From Candidatus Gastranaerophilales bacterium HUM_1 (GTDB lineage Bacteria > Cyanobacteriota > Vampirovibrionia > Gastranaerophilales > Gastranaerophilaceae), in NCBI GenBank assembly GCA_002103105.1, contig DAAY01000005.1, positions 186,001 through 250,000 on the forward strand: DNA of 64,000 nucleotides. The letters run 5' to 3'. The notes below the pieces were generated by a model. That model saw only the letters and a program-made list of their open reading frames with translations. It had not been told where the DNA came from and did not search any database. The first letter of the stretch is position 1; every line of letters begins with the position of its first letter. Shown here piece by piece: positions 27,538 to 35,675 of the stretch. The position numbers were made by a program, and so were the translations under genes.

Positions 27538-28393
27538 AGTCATTGCTATTGTTGGAGCGACTGCAAGTGGTAAGACAGCCTTCTCAATTGACTTAGCTAA
27601 AAAAATCGGTGGAGAAATAATTTCAGCCGATTCTAGACTTGTATATAAGGGATTTGATATTGGAACCGCAAAACCAACCGTTGAAGAAAGAGAAGGAATT
27701 CCACATCATTTAATAGATATTGTTGAGCCAGAATTTGACTATTCCGCTGGGATATACAAAAATCAAGCAAAAAAAGTTATTGAAGAAATTTCTCAAAGAG
27801 GGAATATACCAATTGTCGTTGGAGGAACAGGTTTATACATAGATATTCTACTAAAAAACTTTACTCTTCCGCAAATTGAACCAAATAGAGAATTGAGAAA
27901 TAAGCTTTACAAATTAGATATTTCAGAAATATATCAAATATTAGAAGAAAAAGATGCCGAAGCGGCACAAATTATTGATAAAAATGACAGAAAAAAAATT
28001 ATTAGAGCAATTGAAATTATCAACACAACAGAAAAGCCACTTAAAGATTCTAGAGGCATAGAAGATTCCGAATATGAAGTAGAATGGATTGGCAGGAATT
28101 TTGATAGAAAAACTCTCTATGAAAGAATTGATAAAAGAGTAGATTTAATGATTGAAGCGGGATTACTTGAAGAAACGAAGGCTTTACTAAATAAGCATGG
28201 GCGAATTCCAAACTTAATAAATACCATCGGATACCGAGAAATTATTGGATATATTGACAACAAATATTCATTAGAAGAAGCCAAAGACTTACTCAAGAAA
28301 AATACTCGAAACTACGCTAAACGCCAATTAACCTGGTTTAGAAAAAATTCCGAAATAAAATGGAACATATTTCCAGAAAAACTGAAAAAATAA
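27500..28393 (+). CDS. miaA: tRNA dimethylallyltransferase
   Basis: Adds a dimethylallyl group to A37 of tRNAs that read UNN codons. 297 residues. P-loop GATASGKT at 19-26, then SADSRLVYKGFDIGTAKP (43-60), GIPHHLIDIVEP (65-76) and VVGGTGLYIDIL (about 108-119), all standard MiaA motifs. It overlaps the membrane-protein gene by 38 bases and abuts a convergent gene with no spacing. A tRNA-Leu with the expected A36-A37 context is encoded at 35.5 kb. Confidence 0.95.
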   Translation: MNKHLSNQGPKIKVIAIVGATASGKTAFSIDLAKKIGGEIISADSRLVYKGFDIGTAKPTVEEREGIPHHLIDIVEPEFDYSAGIYKNQAKKVIEEISQRGNIPIVVGGTGLYIDILLKNFTLPQIEPNRELRNKLYKLDISEIYQILEEKDAEAAQIIDKNDRKKIIRAIEIINTTEKPLKDSRGIEDSEYEVEWIGRNFDRKTLYERIDKRVDLMIEAGLLEETKALLNKHGRIPNLINTIGYREIIGYIDNKYSLEEAKDLLKKNTRNYAKRQLTWFRKNSEIKWNIFPEKLKK

Positions 28394-28843
28394 TTATAAT
28401 TTTATTTTCACGACAACTTTTAAAACTTTTTGAGATAAATTACCACTAGAAACTTGTGGAGCATGAGCTTCATGAGGATATATCATCATGAAATTTGTAC
28501 CATCAAGTTTGATACAAGGATAACCTTGAATGCTGTCAGAATAGAATGCTATATCTCTTGTTTCATCATAAGGAACTTTTACACTCAAATTATCTCTAGA
28601 AGCATAGTATATATTTTCTGAGCCCTTTAATAACAATTGAATATCAATATATTTATCATGTGATTCAAAAGAAGCGACTTCAATATCCTTAGTATTATAT
28701 TCTTCAATATTTACGTATATGCAATCAGACAAAACCCGTTTGCCAAGTTTGATATTATTAATGTCTAATTCTGAAAGAAACTGAACAACTTCACCTGGAA
28801 TTTCCTTATACAATTTTAATTTTTCTATTTTATCAACTATCAT
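28394..28843 (-). CDS. YhcH/YjgK/YiaL family protein
   Basis: 149 residues of the DUF386 (YhcH/EbgC-like) cupin family. The pattern SHDKYIDIQLLLKGSENIYYA (about 61-81) and IYPHEAHAPQ (about 120-129, likely metal ligands) are characteristic. Members act with sialic acid or beta-galactoside metabolism as mutarotase-like proteins, but no such genes are nearby. It is convergent with miaA, directly abutting it. Confidence 0.85.
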   Translation of the reverse strand: MIVDKIEKLKLYKEIPGEVVQFLSELDINNIKLGKRVLSDCIYVNIEEYNTKDIEVASFESHDKYIDIQLLLKGSENIYYASRDNLSVKVPYDETRDIAFYSDSIQGYPCIKLDGTNFMMIYPHEAHAPQVSSGNLSQKVLKVVVKIKL

Positions 28844-28867
28844 ATTAAAACCTAACCTTTCTTATAT

Positions 28868-28905
28868 AAAAAACGGGTTTAGAGAAAAACTCATAACCCG
28901 TTTTT
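28868..28905 (-). terminator. Terminator of the cysteine-rich pseudopilin unit
   Basis: AAAAACGGGTT pairs with AACCCGTTTTT, with an inner GAG/CTC stem, giving a U-run on the minus strand. Confidence 0.88.
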
Positions 28906-28916
28906 AAGTTTATATA

Positions 28917-31361
28917 TTAAAAGAATCTCAATTTATTCCTTACAGAAATAAAGCAATTGTTGTTTGTACATGGATTTGAATTAGAATCAATCATCTCCGT
29001 AACCTTACTTACATCAGTACCCATACCTCTTGCCTTTAAACCAAGATTCTTACAGTATGGGGTATGAGAGCCGACAAGTTTTGCATAACAGATACCTCTT
29101 GCATAAGAAACATTTGAATAGGCAACAATACGTTTTCTTGCACTTCCGCTTGCTGTCGTTTCAAAATAATATACATCAACTGGAATATTTTTTACACTAT
29201 TACCAGCAAGATAAACGTCATTTGAAACAGCATTTTTAGCTTTTGGTGCATCAAGAGGATACCCTGGATAAACTCTGCCATTTGTACCAACGTAGAATGG
29301 GAATATATCTTCCCATAATGTACTAGAACCCTTTGCTCCACCATTTATATCAACAAAAACAGTGAATCCACCAACCGCAAAGGCTCTATTATCTTTTTCT
29401 AAACCTGCACTATAATCTATTGTTGACAAATCGGTAGAAGCACAGCAATTTCTAGCATCACCCATTTTTTCTAAACTTGCAGAGTCTAGGGTATAACAAT
29501 GAGCTTCACCAGCACAGAAATATCCGCCAGCTGCATCACATAATGCTCTTGTTGATAATGGTTCATTTGAAGATTTTAGCAATTCTCTACACATATTTTG
29601 AGTAGAAGTTATGCCTACTGGATTATAAGATAGTCCAGGAATTGAAGCAGCTTTGTCGCCCAAAATCCATAAACGTAATCCATTTGCTAATACAATATTT
29701 GGTCTTACTTTTGCAAACGCACCTTGTTTACTATTTATAGATAAATAACCAGAACCACCGTTACCTTTTGCGGCTTCCAACACAGCTTTATTTACACTTA
29801 CATTATTTTCAGCGGTAAAAGCGTTACAATAGGTTGAATCTGGAACAATATTCCAATTTGAATGAATTAATTCACATAGACGTTTGCCTTTGATAATTGG
29901 AGCATTTGGAACACATACTTCAGTAATTTTATCAGTATGATACCCGTCTGCACATTTAGTTTTTTTACAACGTTCAGCAGAAGTACCTGCTTTTTCCATC
30001 TCATAACCATTTGCACATTCACAAGCCGTACCATTATATACAGAGTGCTCTGGACAACACCAATCTTTTACAGGATTATATTCACCCGTACAATATCTAC
30101 AATAATCAGTGTCGGTATTTGCGGCAACAGAAGTTGTTCCCGCATAATTGTTATATGCAGTTCTTGCAGAAGCAGAAACTGTCGTAGGAGCATATGAATT
30201 GTAGCCAGATTTAGAAGCACAACAAACTTTTTCATTATTTGCAGTTACCGAACCTGTTCTACATACACAATTTATACTTTCAGATTCATTTTCATCTGTC
30301 GTAACCTCATTAGCATTTCTCATACCATAATATGGAGCACTTTTACAAACATTTGGCATTTTAGGAGCTGTTACGGGTAAAAAGCTAGTAGATCCAGAGG
30401 AACCAGAATCAGAAGGACGAGTTACATAGGAATCACAGTAACTATAAACGGTTGTAGTACCATCTTCATCATCAACCTCTTCGTTAGTTCTCAATTCAGT
30501 CTTAACTTTATAGGTATTCTCATTATCATCAGTACCATTGCAGTAAGTAGCTAAAGCAGAACAATATGAAGCAAAAGATTTCTTTTGCTTTAAATAACCT
30601 TCTAATGTTGCCAAAGCAGAATTAACTTTATCTGTATCTTGTACCGTTCCGCTAGAAGTAGTCTTTTCATAAGCAGATCCTAAAAAACAACCATTTGAAG
30701 GTAATAAACTTCTAACAACAGCGAAATTATAGTTATAATCTGTAGATATAACTTTTCCATTTGAATCTATATGTTGCTTATTTCCCCAAGTAGCAGAAGA
30801 AGTACCTGATGCTCCTTCTTCTTCATGAGTCATCAACTCTGAACACGTATAATATCTAGTGGAACCATCTGCTTTTGTTGGGTTTTCTTCATTCTTTACA
30901 TTTTCACCATTTTGACAAACCCTAAACATCAACACTGCTTCATCATACATATCACTAGCAATAGTCGAATCCAAAGTCTCATCATCAGCAAAACTCTTCG
31001 GAAATAAATTTTTAAATACAAAATGTTCTGTATAAGCAAATCTTGTACCAATATTAGAAAATACAGATTTTATATTAACAAGAAAAGTATTTTTCTTCAC
31101 ATTCCCAGCAATTTTTGTAGAATCATCGAATTGAGATTTGTACATTCCATCTTCAGGGTCACCAAGAGCAACAATTTGACCGCCCAATTTTTCAACATTT
31201 CGATATGCCATATAATAAGCATATTCATCTGATTTCGCCAATTGATTTTGAATAATTGGAACTATAATAACAATTAACAAAGCGACAATCATTACAGCAA
31301 TTGCCAACTCCATTAATGAAAAACCAGCTTTTTTATTTTTTTTATCCTTGAAGACTCTCAT
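28917..31361 (-). CDS. Large cysteine-rich prepilin-like protein
   Basis: 814 residues from the ATG at 31361, chosen because GGGGGT lies just upstream; an ATG five codons earlier lacks a site. The N-terminus is a classical prepilin (G then FSLMELAIAVMIVALLIVIIV). The body holds many cysteines, with a CCPEHSVYNGTACECANGYE and CADGYHTDKITEVCVP region near 430-490 that recalls EGF-like or gut-bacterial Cys-rich repeats. It is the last gene of a wecG-transketolase-pseudopilin unit. It has no S74 domain and differs from the three S74 pseudopilins in having Gly at the cleavage site. Probable surface or minor-pilin role, by inference. Confidence 0.7.
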   Translation of the reverse strand: MRVFKDKKNKKAGFSLMELAIAVMIVALLIVIIVPIIQNQLAKSDEYAYYMAYRNVEKLGGQIVALGDPEDGMYKSQFDDSTKIAGNVKKNTFLVNIKSVFSNIGTRFAYTEHFVFKNLFPKSFADDETLDSTIASDMYDEAVLMFRVCQNGENVKNEENPTKADGSTRYYTCSELMTHEEEGASGTSSATWGNKQHIDSNGKVISTDYNYNFAVVRSLLPSNGCFLGSAYEKTTSSGTVQDTDKVNSALATLEGYLKQKKSFASYCSALATYCNGTDDNENTYKVKTELRTNEEVDDEDGTTTVYSYCDSYVTRPSDSGSSGSTSFLPVTAPKMPNVCKSAPYYGMRNANEVTTDENESESINCVCRTGSVTANNEKVCCASKSGYNSYAPTTVSASARTAYNNYAGTTSVAANTDTDYCRYCTGEYNPVKDWCCPEHSVYNGTACECANGYEMEKAGTSAERCKKTKCADGYHTDKITEVCVPNAPIIKGKRLCELIHSNWNIVPDSTYCNAFTAENNVSVNKAVLEAAKGNGGSGYLSINSKQGAFAKVRPNIVLANGLRLWILGDKAASIPGLSYNPVGITSTQNMCRELLKSSNEPLSTRALCDAAGGYFCAGEAHCYTLDSASLEKMGDARNCCASTDLSTIDYSAGLEKDNRAFAVGGFTVFVDINGGAKGSSTLWEDIFPFYVGTNGRVYPGYPLDAPKAKNAVSNDVYLAGNSVKNIPVDVYYFETTASGSARKRIVAYSNVSYARGICYAKLVGSHTPYCKNLGLKARGMGTDVSKVTEMIDSNSNPCTNNNCFISVRNKLRFF

Positions 31362-31387
31362 CAGACCCCCATTCATATTAAATTACA

Positions 31388-32218
31388 TTATTTTAATTCT
31401 AACATTGCATTTTCATAATCTTCTTTATTTGGAGCTTTACCATGCCAACCCGCATTGTTTTCCATAAAAGAAACACCTTTGCCCTTAACAGTATTAGCAA
31501 CTATTATTGTAGGCTTATCAGATAATTTTGAAGATTCAATAGCATCATATATTTCCTGTAAATTATGACCATCAATTTCTAAAACATTCCAGTTAAAAGC
31601 TTTTAACTTTGCTGGCAAATTATCAATAGACATAACAGTTTCCGTATTACCATCAATTTGTAATCTATTTCTATCAATGATTGCAGTAAGGTTATTCAAG
31701 TGTCTATGCGGAGCTTGCATCATCGCCTCCCAAACACTGCCTTCTTGCATTTCACCATCTCCAAGTAATACATATACTCTAGCAGGATTTTTATCAATTT
31801 TCAAAGACATGGCAATACCACAAGCAATAGACAAACCTTGTCCCAAAGAACCAGAAGCTACTTCAACCCCTGGACAACATAAAGAAGGATGTCCTTGCAA
31901 TCTAGCTCCAAATTTTCTAAAAGTTTTCAATTCAGCTTTTGGAATAAAACCAACCTGAAAAAGAACTGAATAGTAAACTGGCGAAACATGACCTTTTGAA
32001 AGAACAAACCTATCACGAGATTGGTATTCTGGAGAAGATTTGCCATCAACAGCATGTTTCATACACTTGTTAAACAAAACCGTCATAATATCACATGACG
32101 ATAATGAGCCACCAATATGTCCAGACTGAGCTTCATAAACCATTTTAATCACATTTTGACGATTTTCACAGCTTAATTCTTTAAGTTTATTTAATTCTTG
32201 TTCTGATAAAGTAATCAT
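31388..32218 (-). CDS. Transketolase, N-terminal (thiamine-binding) subunit
   Basis: 276 residues equal to the N-terminal third of transketolase. QSGHIGGSLSSCDIMTVLF near 31-49, SKGHVSPVYYSVL near 74-86, GQGLSIACGIA near 126-136, and the thiamine diphosphate/metal motif GDGEMQEGSVWEA near 153-165 are present. It needs the C-terminal half, which is encoded at 54968-55936 instead of next door. Its start overlaps the wecG stop by one base (TAATG), so translation is coupled. Confidence 0.93.
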   Translation of the reverse strand: MITLSEQELNKLKELSCENRQNVIKMVYEAQSGHIGGSLSSCDIMTVLFNKCMKHAVDGKSSPEYQSRDRFVLSKGHVSPVYYSVLFQVGFIPKAELKTFRKFGARLQGHPSLCCPGVEVASGSLGQGLSIACGIAMSLKIDKNPARVYVLLGDGEMQEGSVWEAMMQAPHRHLNNLTAIIDRNRLQIDGNTETVMSIDNLPAKLKAFNWNVLEIDGHNLQEIYDAIESSKLSDKPTIIVANTVKGKGVSFMENNAGWHGKAPNKEDYENAMLELK

Positions 32219-32931
32219 TATTTTGAAAACCTTTCTTTTAAAACTTTTAAAACAAATAATGGTAATGTCGGGAATATTCTCTTAAATCTCTTAGGTTCTT
32301 TAAGAGTTCTATATAACCATTCCAAGCCTAATTTCTGATATATTTTAGGAGCTCTTTCTACAACCCCAGCCCAAACATCAAAACTTCCACCTAAACCTAT
32401 CAAGGTAGAATTTGGCAATTTTTCTTTAATATTATGTATGAAAAATTCTTGTTTAGGCGAACCTAAGGCAACTAATATCAAATCTGGATTTGCTGAAATT
32501 ACAGATGCAATAATATCTTCATCATTATCAAAATAGCCATCATGGGAATATACAACATTTAGATTTTTATATTCTTTTGACAAATTTTCAATTGCAGAAT
32601 CAACAACTCCAGGTTTTGCACCAATCATAGCAACAGACTTTCCCGAAGCTGTAAATTTTTCAACCAAAGCTTTACCTAAATCAATTCCAGCAATTCTTTT
32701 TACTTTATAACCAAGGATTTTAAGCCCAATTTCAACGCCAATACCATCAGCGACAACAAGCTCTGCACTATTTATAATCTCTGCAAAATCAGGATTTTTC
32801 TGAGCGGCTGAAATCATTTCAGGATTAATCGTTACAATTTGTCCATGCTTTGAATAAGCCCAATCAACAGCTTGTTCAAAAGTAAAACTATCAACATCAA
32901 ATCCCTGTATTTTGACTAAATTTCTGTCCAT
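32218..32931 (-). CDS. WecG/TagA/CpsF family glycosyltransferase
   Basis: 237 residues of glycosyltransferase family 26, which add N-acetylmannosamine(-uronate) or similar sugars to a lipid-linked precursor of surface polymers at the inner membrane face. Signatures: VTINPEM near 33-39, ADGIGVE near 61-67, VALGSPKQEFFI near 153-164, and GGSFDVWAG near 180-188, then the C-terminal amphipathic segment RTLKEPKRFKRI. The start lacks a Shine-Dalgarno; TGGTATAAT ends 6 bases before it. Confidence 0.9.
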   Translation of the reverse strand: MDRNLVKIQGFDVDSFTFEQAVDWAYSKHGQIVTINPEMISAAQKNPDFAEIINSAELVVADGIGVEIGLKILGYKVKRIAGIDLGKALVEKFTASGKSVAMIGAKPGVVDSAIENLSKEYKNLNVVYSHDGYFDNDEDIIASVISANPDLILVALGSPKQEFFIHNIKEKLPNSTLIGLGGSFDVWAGVVERAPKIYQKLGLEWLYRTLKEPKRFKRIFPTLPLFVLKVLKERFSK

Positions 32932-32937
32932 AAGACT

Positions 32938-32970
32938 ATTATACCATATTATTCAAAATTATGCTATAAT
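32938..32970. promoter_or_regulatory. Back-to-back leaderless-type promoters
   Basis: TGG-TATAAT on minus (TATAAT at 32938-32943) and TGC-TATAAT on plus (TATAAT at 32965-32970) each end exactly 6 bases before the start codons of the divergent genes, within a 45-base gap. Confidence 0.6.
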
Positions 32971-32976
32971 TTATAT

Positions 32977-33819
32977 ATGAAAAATATATTCAAAATAATT
33001 TGGGGAGTAACAATGCTAATCTGCTTCGCTCAAGGAGTTCAAGCAGCACAATTTGAAGTTTTAGTTCTTCCTACGGGAATTTTTTCAACTTGCTCTAATT
33101 ATTTTTGTTTTCCAGATGTGTCTGAAATTATTGCAGAGGATGTTATAACTAATCTTAATGAATATAATTCAATAAAGGCGAAAAACCTTTCAGACATTAG
33201 GAGAGAACTAAATAATAATGACTCTTTAAAATTTGAAACAGAAAATATGCTTAATAATTTTGAAAAAACAAATAACGTTGATTTTAAAACTCTTAAGGAT
33301 ATTTCTCAAAAATTCAATGTCAAATCTATTTTGTTAATTTCTAGTAATACTGTTACCCCCAAAAACAATATAAAGAGGAACTTATGGGAAGTTTTAGAAA
33401 TATCAAATGCTTTCAAAACAACAACACCATATATATTACAAACATCCGCAGTTTTAACAGATAACGTCAACGATATTATTATGTGGAGTAGCAAATACTC
33501 CAAAACTGTTACTGATTCAAACGTATTTTACTTAGCTCAAAACCAAGCACAAGCAGCCTCACAACTTGAAAAAATAAAGCTATACTCTAAAAATAATATC
33601 TCACAAAATATATCACAAAACATCCATCTTCGATTTTTCCCAAAAGATGTACGAACATTTAGTGTTAATAAACAAAATTCAAATCCAGACCAACCTGAAG
33701 AAAAGAAATTTGTTCCTAACGCACTTGAACACTTGATTACACCACAAATGATAAAAGAATTAGATGAAGGTCAAGCTAATACTTCTGATCCTACTGATGA
33801 TTTTATCTTTGAATTTTAA
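32977..33819 (+). CDS. Exported protein of unknown function
   Basis: 280 residues with a signal peptide (basic MKNIFK, hydrophobic core to ~20, VQAAQ cleavage region near 22-25). The mature part begins FEVLVLPTGIF and contains EIIAEDVITNLNEY and KFNVKSILLIS, a strand-helix pattern faintly like CsgG/TolB-N-type exported domains, but I would not assign it. The C-terminal ~50 residues are Pro/Asp/Glu-rich. It is transcribed divergently from wecG, apparently as a leaderless message. Confidence 0.6.
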   Translation: MKNIFKIIWGVTMLICFAQGVQAAQFEVLVLPTGIFSTCSNYFCFPDVSEIIAEDVITNLNEYNSIKAKNLSDIRRELNNNDSLKFETENMLNNFEKTNNVDFKTLKDISQKFNVKSILLISSNTVTPKNNIKRNLWEVLEISNAFKTTTPYILQTSAVLTDNVNDIIMWSSKYSKTVTDSNVFYLAQNQAQAASQLEKIKLYSKNNISQNISQNIHLRFFPKDVRTFSVNKQNSNPDQPEEKKFVPNALEHLITPQMIKELDEGQANTSDPTDDFIFEF

Positions 33820-33959
33820 TCCGCCAAATTTGTGACACCAATTATAATTTTATCAATATGATTTAAGCTATCAATTAAATCGAAATATGCGATTATTGTA
33901 ACAAGAGAAAGTACAATTATAAAATATCGTTTTAACATAACCTTCAAAGGATAAATCAT
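33816..33959 (-). CDS. Possible small membrane protein (47 aa)
   Basis: This lies in the 342-base gap between the exported protein and the membrane pair. A minus-strand frame reads MIYPLKVMLKRYFIIVLSLV and continues with a single hydrophobic helix, then a polar tail ending NLAD. The ribosome site is poor: GGAGAG lies too far upstream and suits an overlapping 32-codon frame better. It is reported because it is the only coding-like content seen in this gap. Confidence 0.25.
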   Translation of the reverse strand: MIYPLKVMLKRYFIIVLSLVTIIAYFDLIDSLNHIDKIIIGVTNLAD

Positions 33960-34090
33960 AATAAAACATTTTCACTCTCCTAAATAATGACAAATATAGG
34001 GCAAATTTTGCTAAATGAAAGTTGAGATATAATTGTATTTATTTGTTTAAAATATCTTGTTAATATATCTTAATACTTATAAATATACTA

Positions 34091-34118
34091 TTGCATTTTT
34101 GAATTATAGATTTAAAAT
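34091..34118 (+). promoter_or_regulatory. Candidate promoter of membrane pair
   Basis: TTGCAT, 16 bases, TAAAAT, about 43 bases before the first gene of the pair. Confidence 0.4.
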
Positions 34119-34161
34119 ATGAGTGTATTTAGTACAATAAATAAAAGATAGCGTATGAAAA

Positions 34162-34707
34162 ATGTCATTTATCCAAAAAGTATGCCAAAGGCTGGGCGAA
34201 AATAACAAGCCTATTTATACCGTTATGGCTATTGCTTGCGGTAAAGGTACTGTTAGACCAATACTAAGTATTACAGACAAAAAAGAAAAACCAGACGCAA
34301 GAAAATATGCAGCCCTTAGAGAATTGATGACCGAATTTATTGGAGTTCCTACAACAATGGGAATGGGATTAATTGCTGAAAGTCTAACTGGTTTAGTTGC
34401 AAAGAAAGGAACGATTGAATATAAGCATGCGAACGCAATATTATCCTTTTTAGGAATATGTCTTGCTGCTGGATATTTTGTTCCAAAGTTTTGTAATTTA
34501 GGCATGCCTCCAATTATGAAGAAATTAATGCCAAATTACGACCCAAATGCAACATCTGACTCTGTTCCAACAGTACCAAATGTAAAAAAAACTGAGGTTA
34601 TCACTAAACCGACTGGAAGCAAAAAACCAAATGGCCCTAGAAGTTTAAACTACTATTCTCAAGTAGGTACAAGCATGCCGTATTATCGTGCAGAAATGCG
34701 AGTGTAA
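34162..34707 (+). CDS. Membrane-associated protein, first of a paralogous pair
   Basis: 181 residues; no family recognised. Residues 48-60 carry KYAALRELMTEF, followed by a Gly/Met-rich hydrophobic segment (about 60-80) and a second one (about 90-112); the C-terminal 60 residues are Pro/Lys/Thr-rich. The next gene has the same architecture, including KYAATKELLYQS at the same relative place, so the two look like ancient duplicates. The ribosome binding site is weak. Confidence 0.55.
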   Translation: MSFIQKVCQRLGENNKPIYTVMAIACGKGTVRPILSITDKKEKPDARKYAALRELMTEFIGVPTTMGMGLIAESLTGLVAKKGTIEYKHANAILSFLGICLAAGYFVPKFCNLGMPPIMKKLMPNYDPNATSDSVPTVPNVKKTEVITKPTGSKKPNGPRSLNYYSQVGTSMPYYRAEMRV

Positions 34708-34710
34708 ATT

Positions 34711-35364
34711 ATGGAAATTAAACCTGTAACACAAGCAACATCACCAATAAAAAGATTATTAACAAATCCTAAAGCCGCACAGTTTGCTCAAAGCACAATT
34801 TGTGCCATATCTGTTGAAACAACACTAAAAGCCTTAGGCAGACCAACATTTATCTATTTTGATAAAAATGCAAATGGAAGATCAAAAAAATATGCCGCAA
34901 CTAAAGAATTATTATATCAATCATTTTGCTTAGGTTTGTACTTAGGTTTTATCAATAAGGTTAAAAAGCCTGCATATAATATAATCAAAAAACATTTCTT
35001 TAATGATAAAGAACAACTAAGAAAACTTGATTTATATGATTCATTCCAAGCAAAAATTGATAAAGCCGCAAAAGAAGATAAAAAAGGACTTCGAGAAGAA
35101 TTTGCAAAACTTATTCATGAAAATAAGGACTACAAACTAGGAAAAGGAGTTCACGAATTAAGTTCAATTGGCTCAACTGTATTTATCTTAGCACTTTGTG
35201 CTCCTATTCTATCCCAAATTATATTACACCCAGTAATGGATTTAATATTCAAAAATAAAGATAAGAAAAACAATACAAGTCCTGTTAAAGAACAAAATCC
35301 AATTAACTCAAACTCCACAATTACAGAAACGAAAGAGATTGAAAAATCTGAAGGCGAAATTTAA
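34711..35364 (+). CDS. Membrane-associated protein, second of a paralogous pair
   Basis: 217 residues, 3 bases after the first paralogue. KYAATKELLYQSFCLGLYLGF near 67-87 matches the first protein's motif and hydrophobic segment. An inserted Lys/Glu-rich helical region of about 60 residues follows, then a second hydrophobic segment (SIGSTVFILALCAPILSQII, about 150-170) and an Asn/Thr/Lys-rich tail. Function is unknown. A strong hairpin terminator lies downstream. Confidence 0.55.
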   Translation: MEIKPVTQATSPIKRLLTNPKAAQFAQSTICAISVETTLKALGRPTFIYFDKNANGRSKKYAATKELLYQSFCLGLYLGFINKVKKPAYNIIKKHFFNDKEQLRKLDLYDSFQAKIDKAAKEDKKGLREEFAKLIHENKDYKLGKGVHELSSIGSTVFILALCAPILSQIILHPVMDLIFKNKDKKNNTSPVKEQNPINSNSTITETKEIEKSEGEI

Positions 35365-35387
35365 CAGAAAAATTTATAGACACAGGA

Positions 35388-35417
35388 AAGAGAAACGAAT
35401 TTCGTTTCTCTTTTTTC
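35388..35417 (+). terminator. Terminator after membrane pair
   Basis: AGAGAAACG pairs with CGTTTCTCT across a short AATTT-type loop, followed by T6. Confidence 0.8.
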
Positions 35418-35427
35418 AGAATAAAAT

Positions 35428-35454
35428 AAAAAGACCTATTAAATAGGTCTTTTT
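35428..35454 (-). terminator. Terminator of tRNA-Leu
   Basis: AAAAAGACCTATT with its complement directly follows the tRNA 3' CCA on the minus strand and ends in T-runs. Confidence 0.85.
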
Positions 35455-35455
35455 A

Positions 35456-35544
35456 TGGTGCCGATGGCCGGGGTCGAACCGGCACGAGGGTTGAACCTCA
35501 CAAGATTTTGAGTCTAGCACGTCTACCAATTCCATCACATCGGC
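35456..35544 (-). tRNA. tRNA-Leu (anticodon CAA)
   Basis: 89 bases including an encoded CCA. Acceptor GCCGATG/CATCGGC, T arm GCCGG-TTCGACC-CCGGC, and the long variable arm of a class II tRNA (GAGG/CCTC) are all intact. The anticodon loop is CTCAAAA, so it reads UUG. The anticodon stem CTAGA/TCTTG has a U-U mismatch at 28:42. It fills most of the 311-base gap between coding genes, together with two terminators and its promoter. Confidence 0.95.
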
Positions 35545-35565
35545 TTATTAAGTTTTCATAAATTA

Positions 35566-35593
35566 ATAATACCAAATAAATTTTATTTTTCAA
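35566..35593 (-). promoter_or_regulatory. Promoter of tRNA-Leu
   Basis: TTGAAA, 16 bases, TATTAT on the minus strand, about 20 bases before the tRNA 5' end. Confidence 0.55.
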
Positions 35594-35675
35594 GAACTTT
35601 TTTATTTACATTATTAGCCTTAATAAATCCAGTTGTTGAATAGCAAAAAACAGTAAGATAGAAGATAAAATAAAT

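Noticed and set aside
29937..30197. Plus-strand frame within the cysteine-rich pseudopilin
   Set aside because: Shadow of a Cys-rich gene; the many Cys/Thr/Arg residues are a by-product of the other strand.
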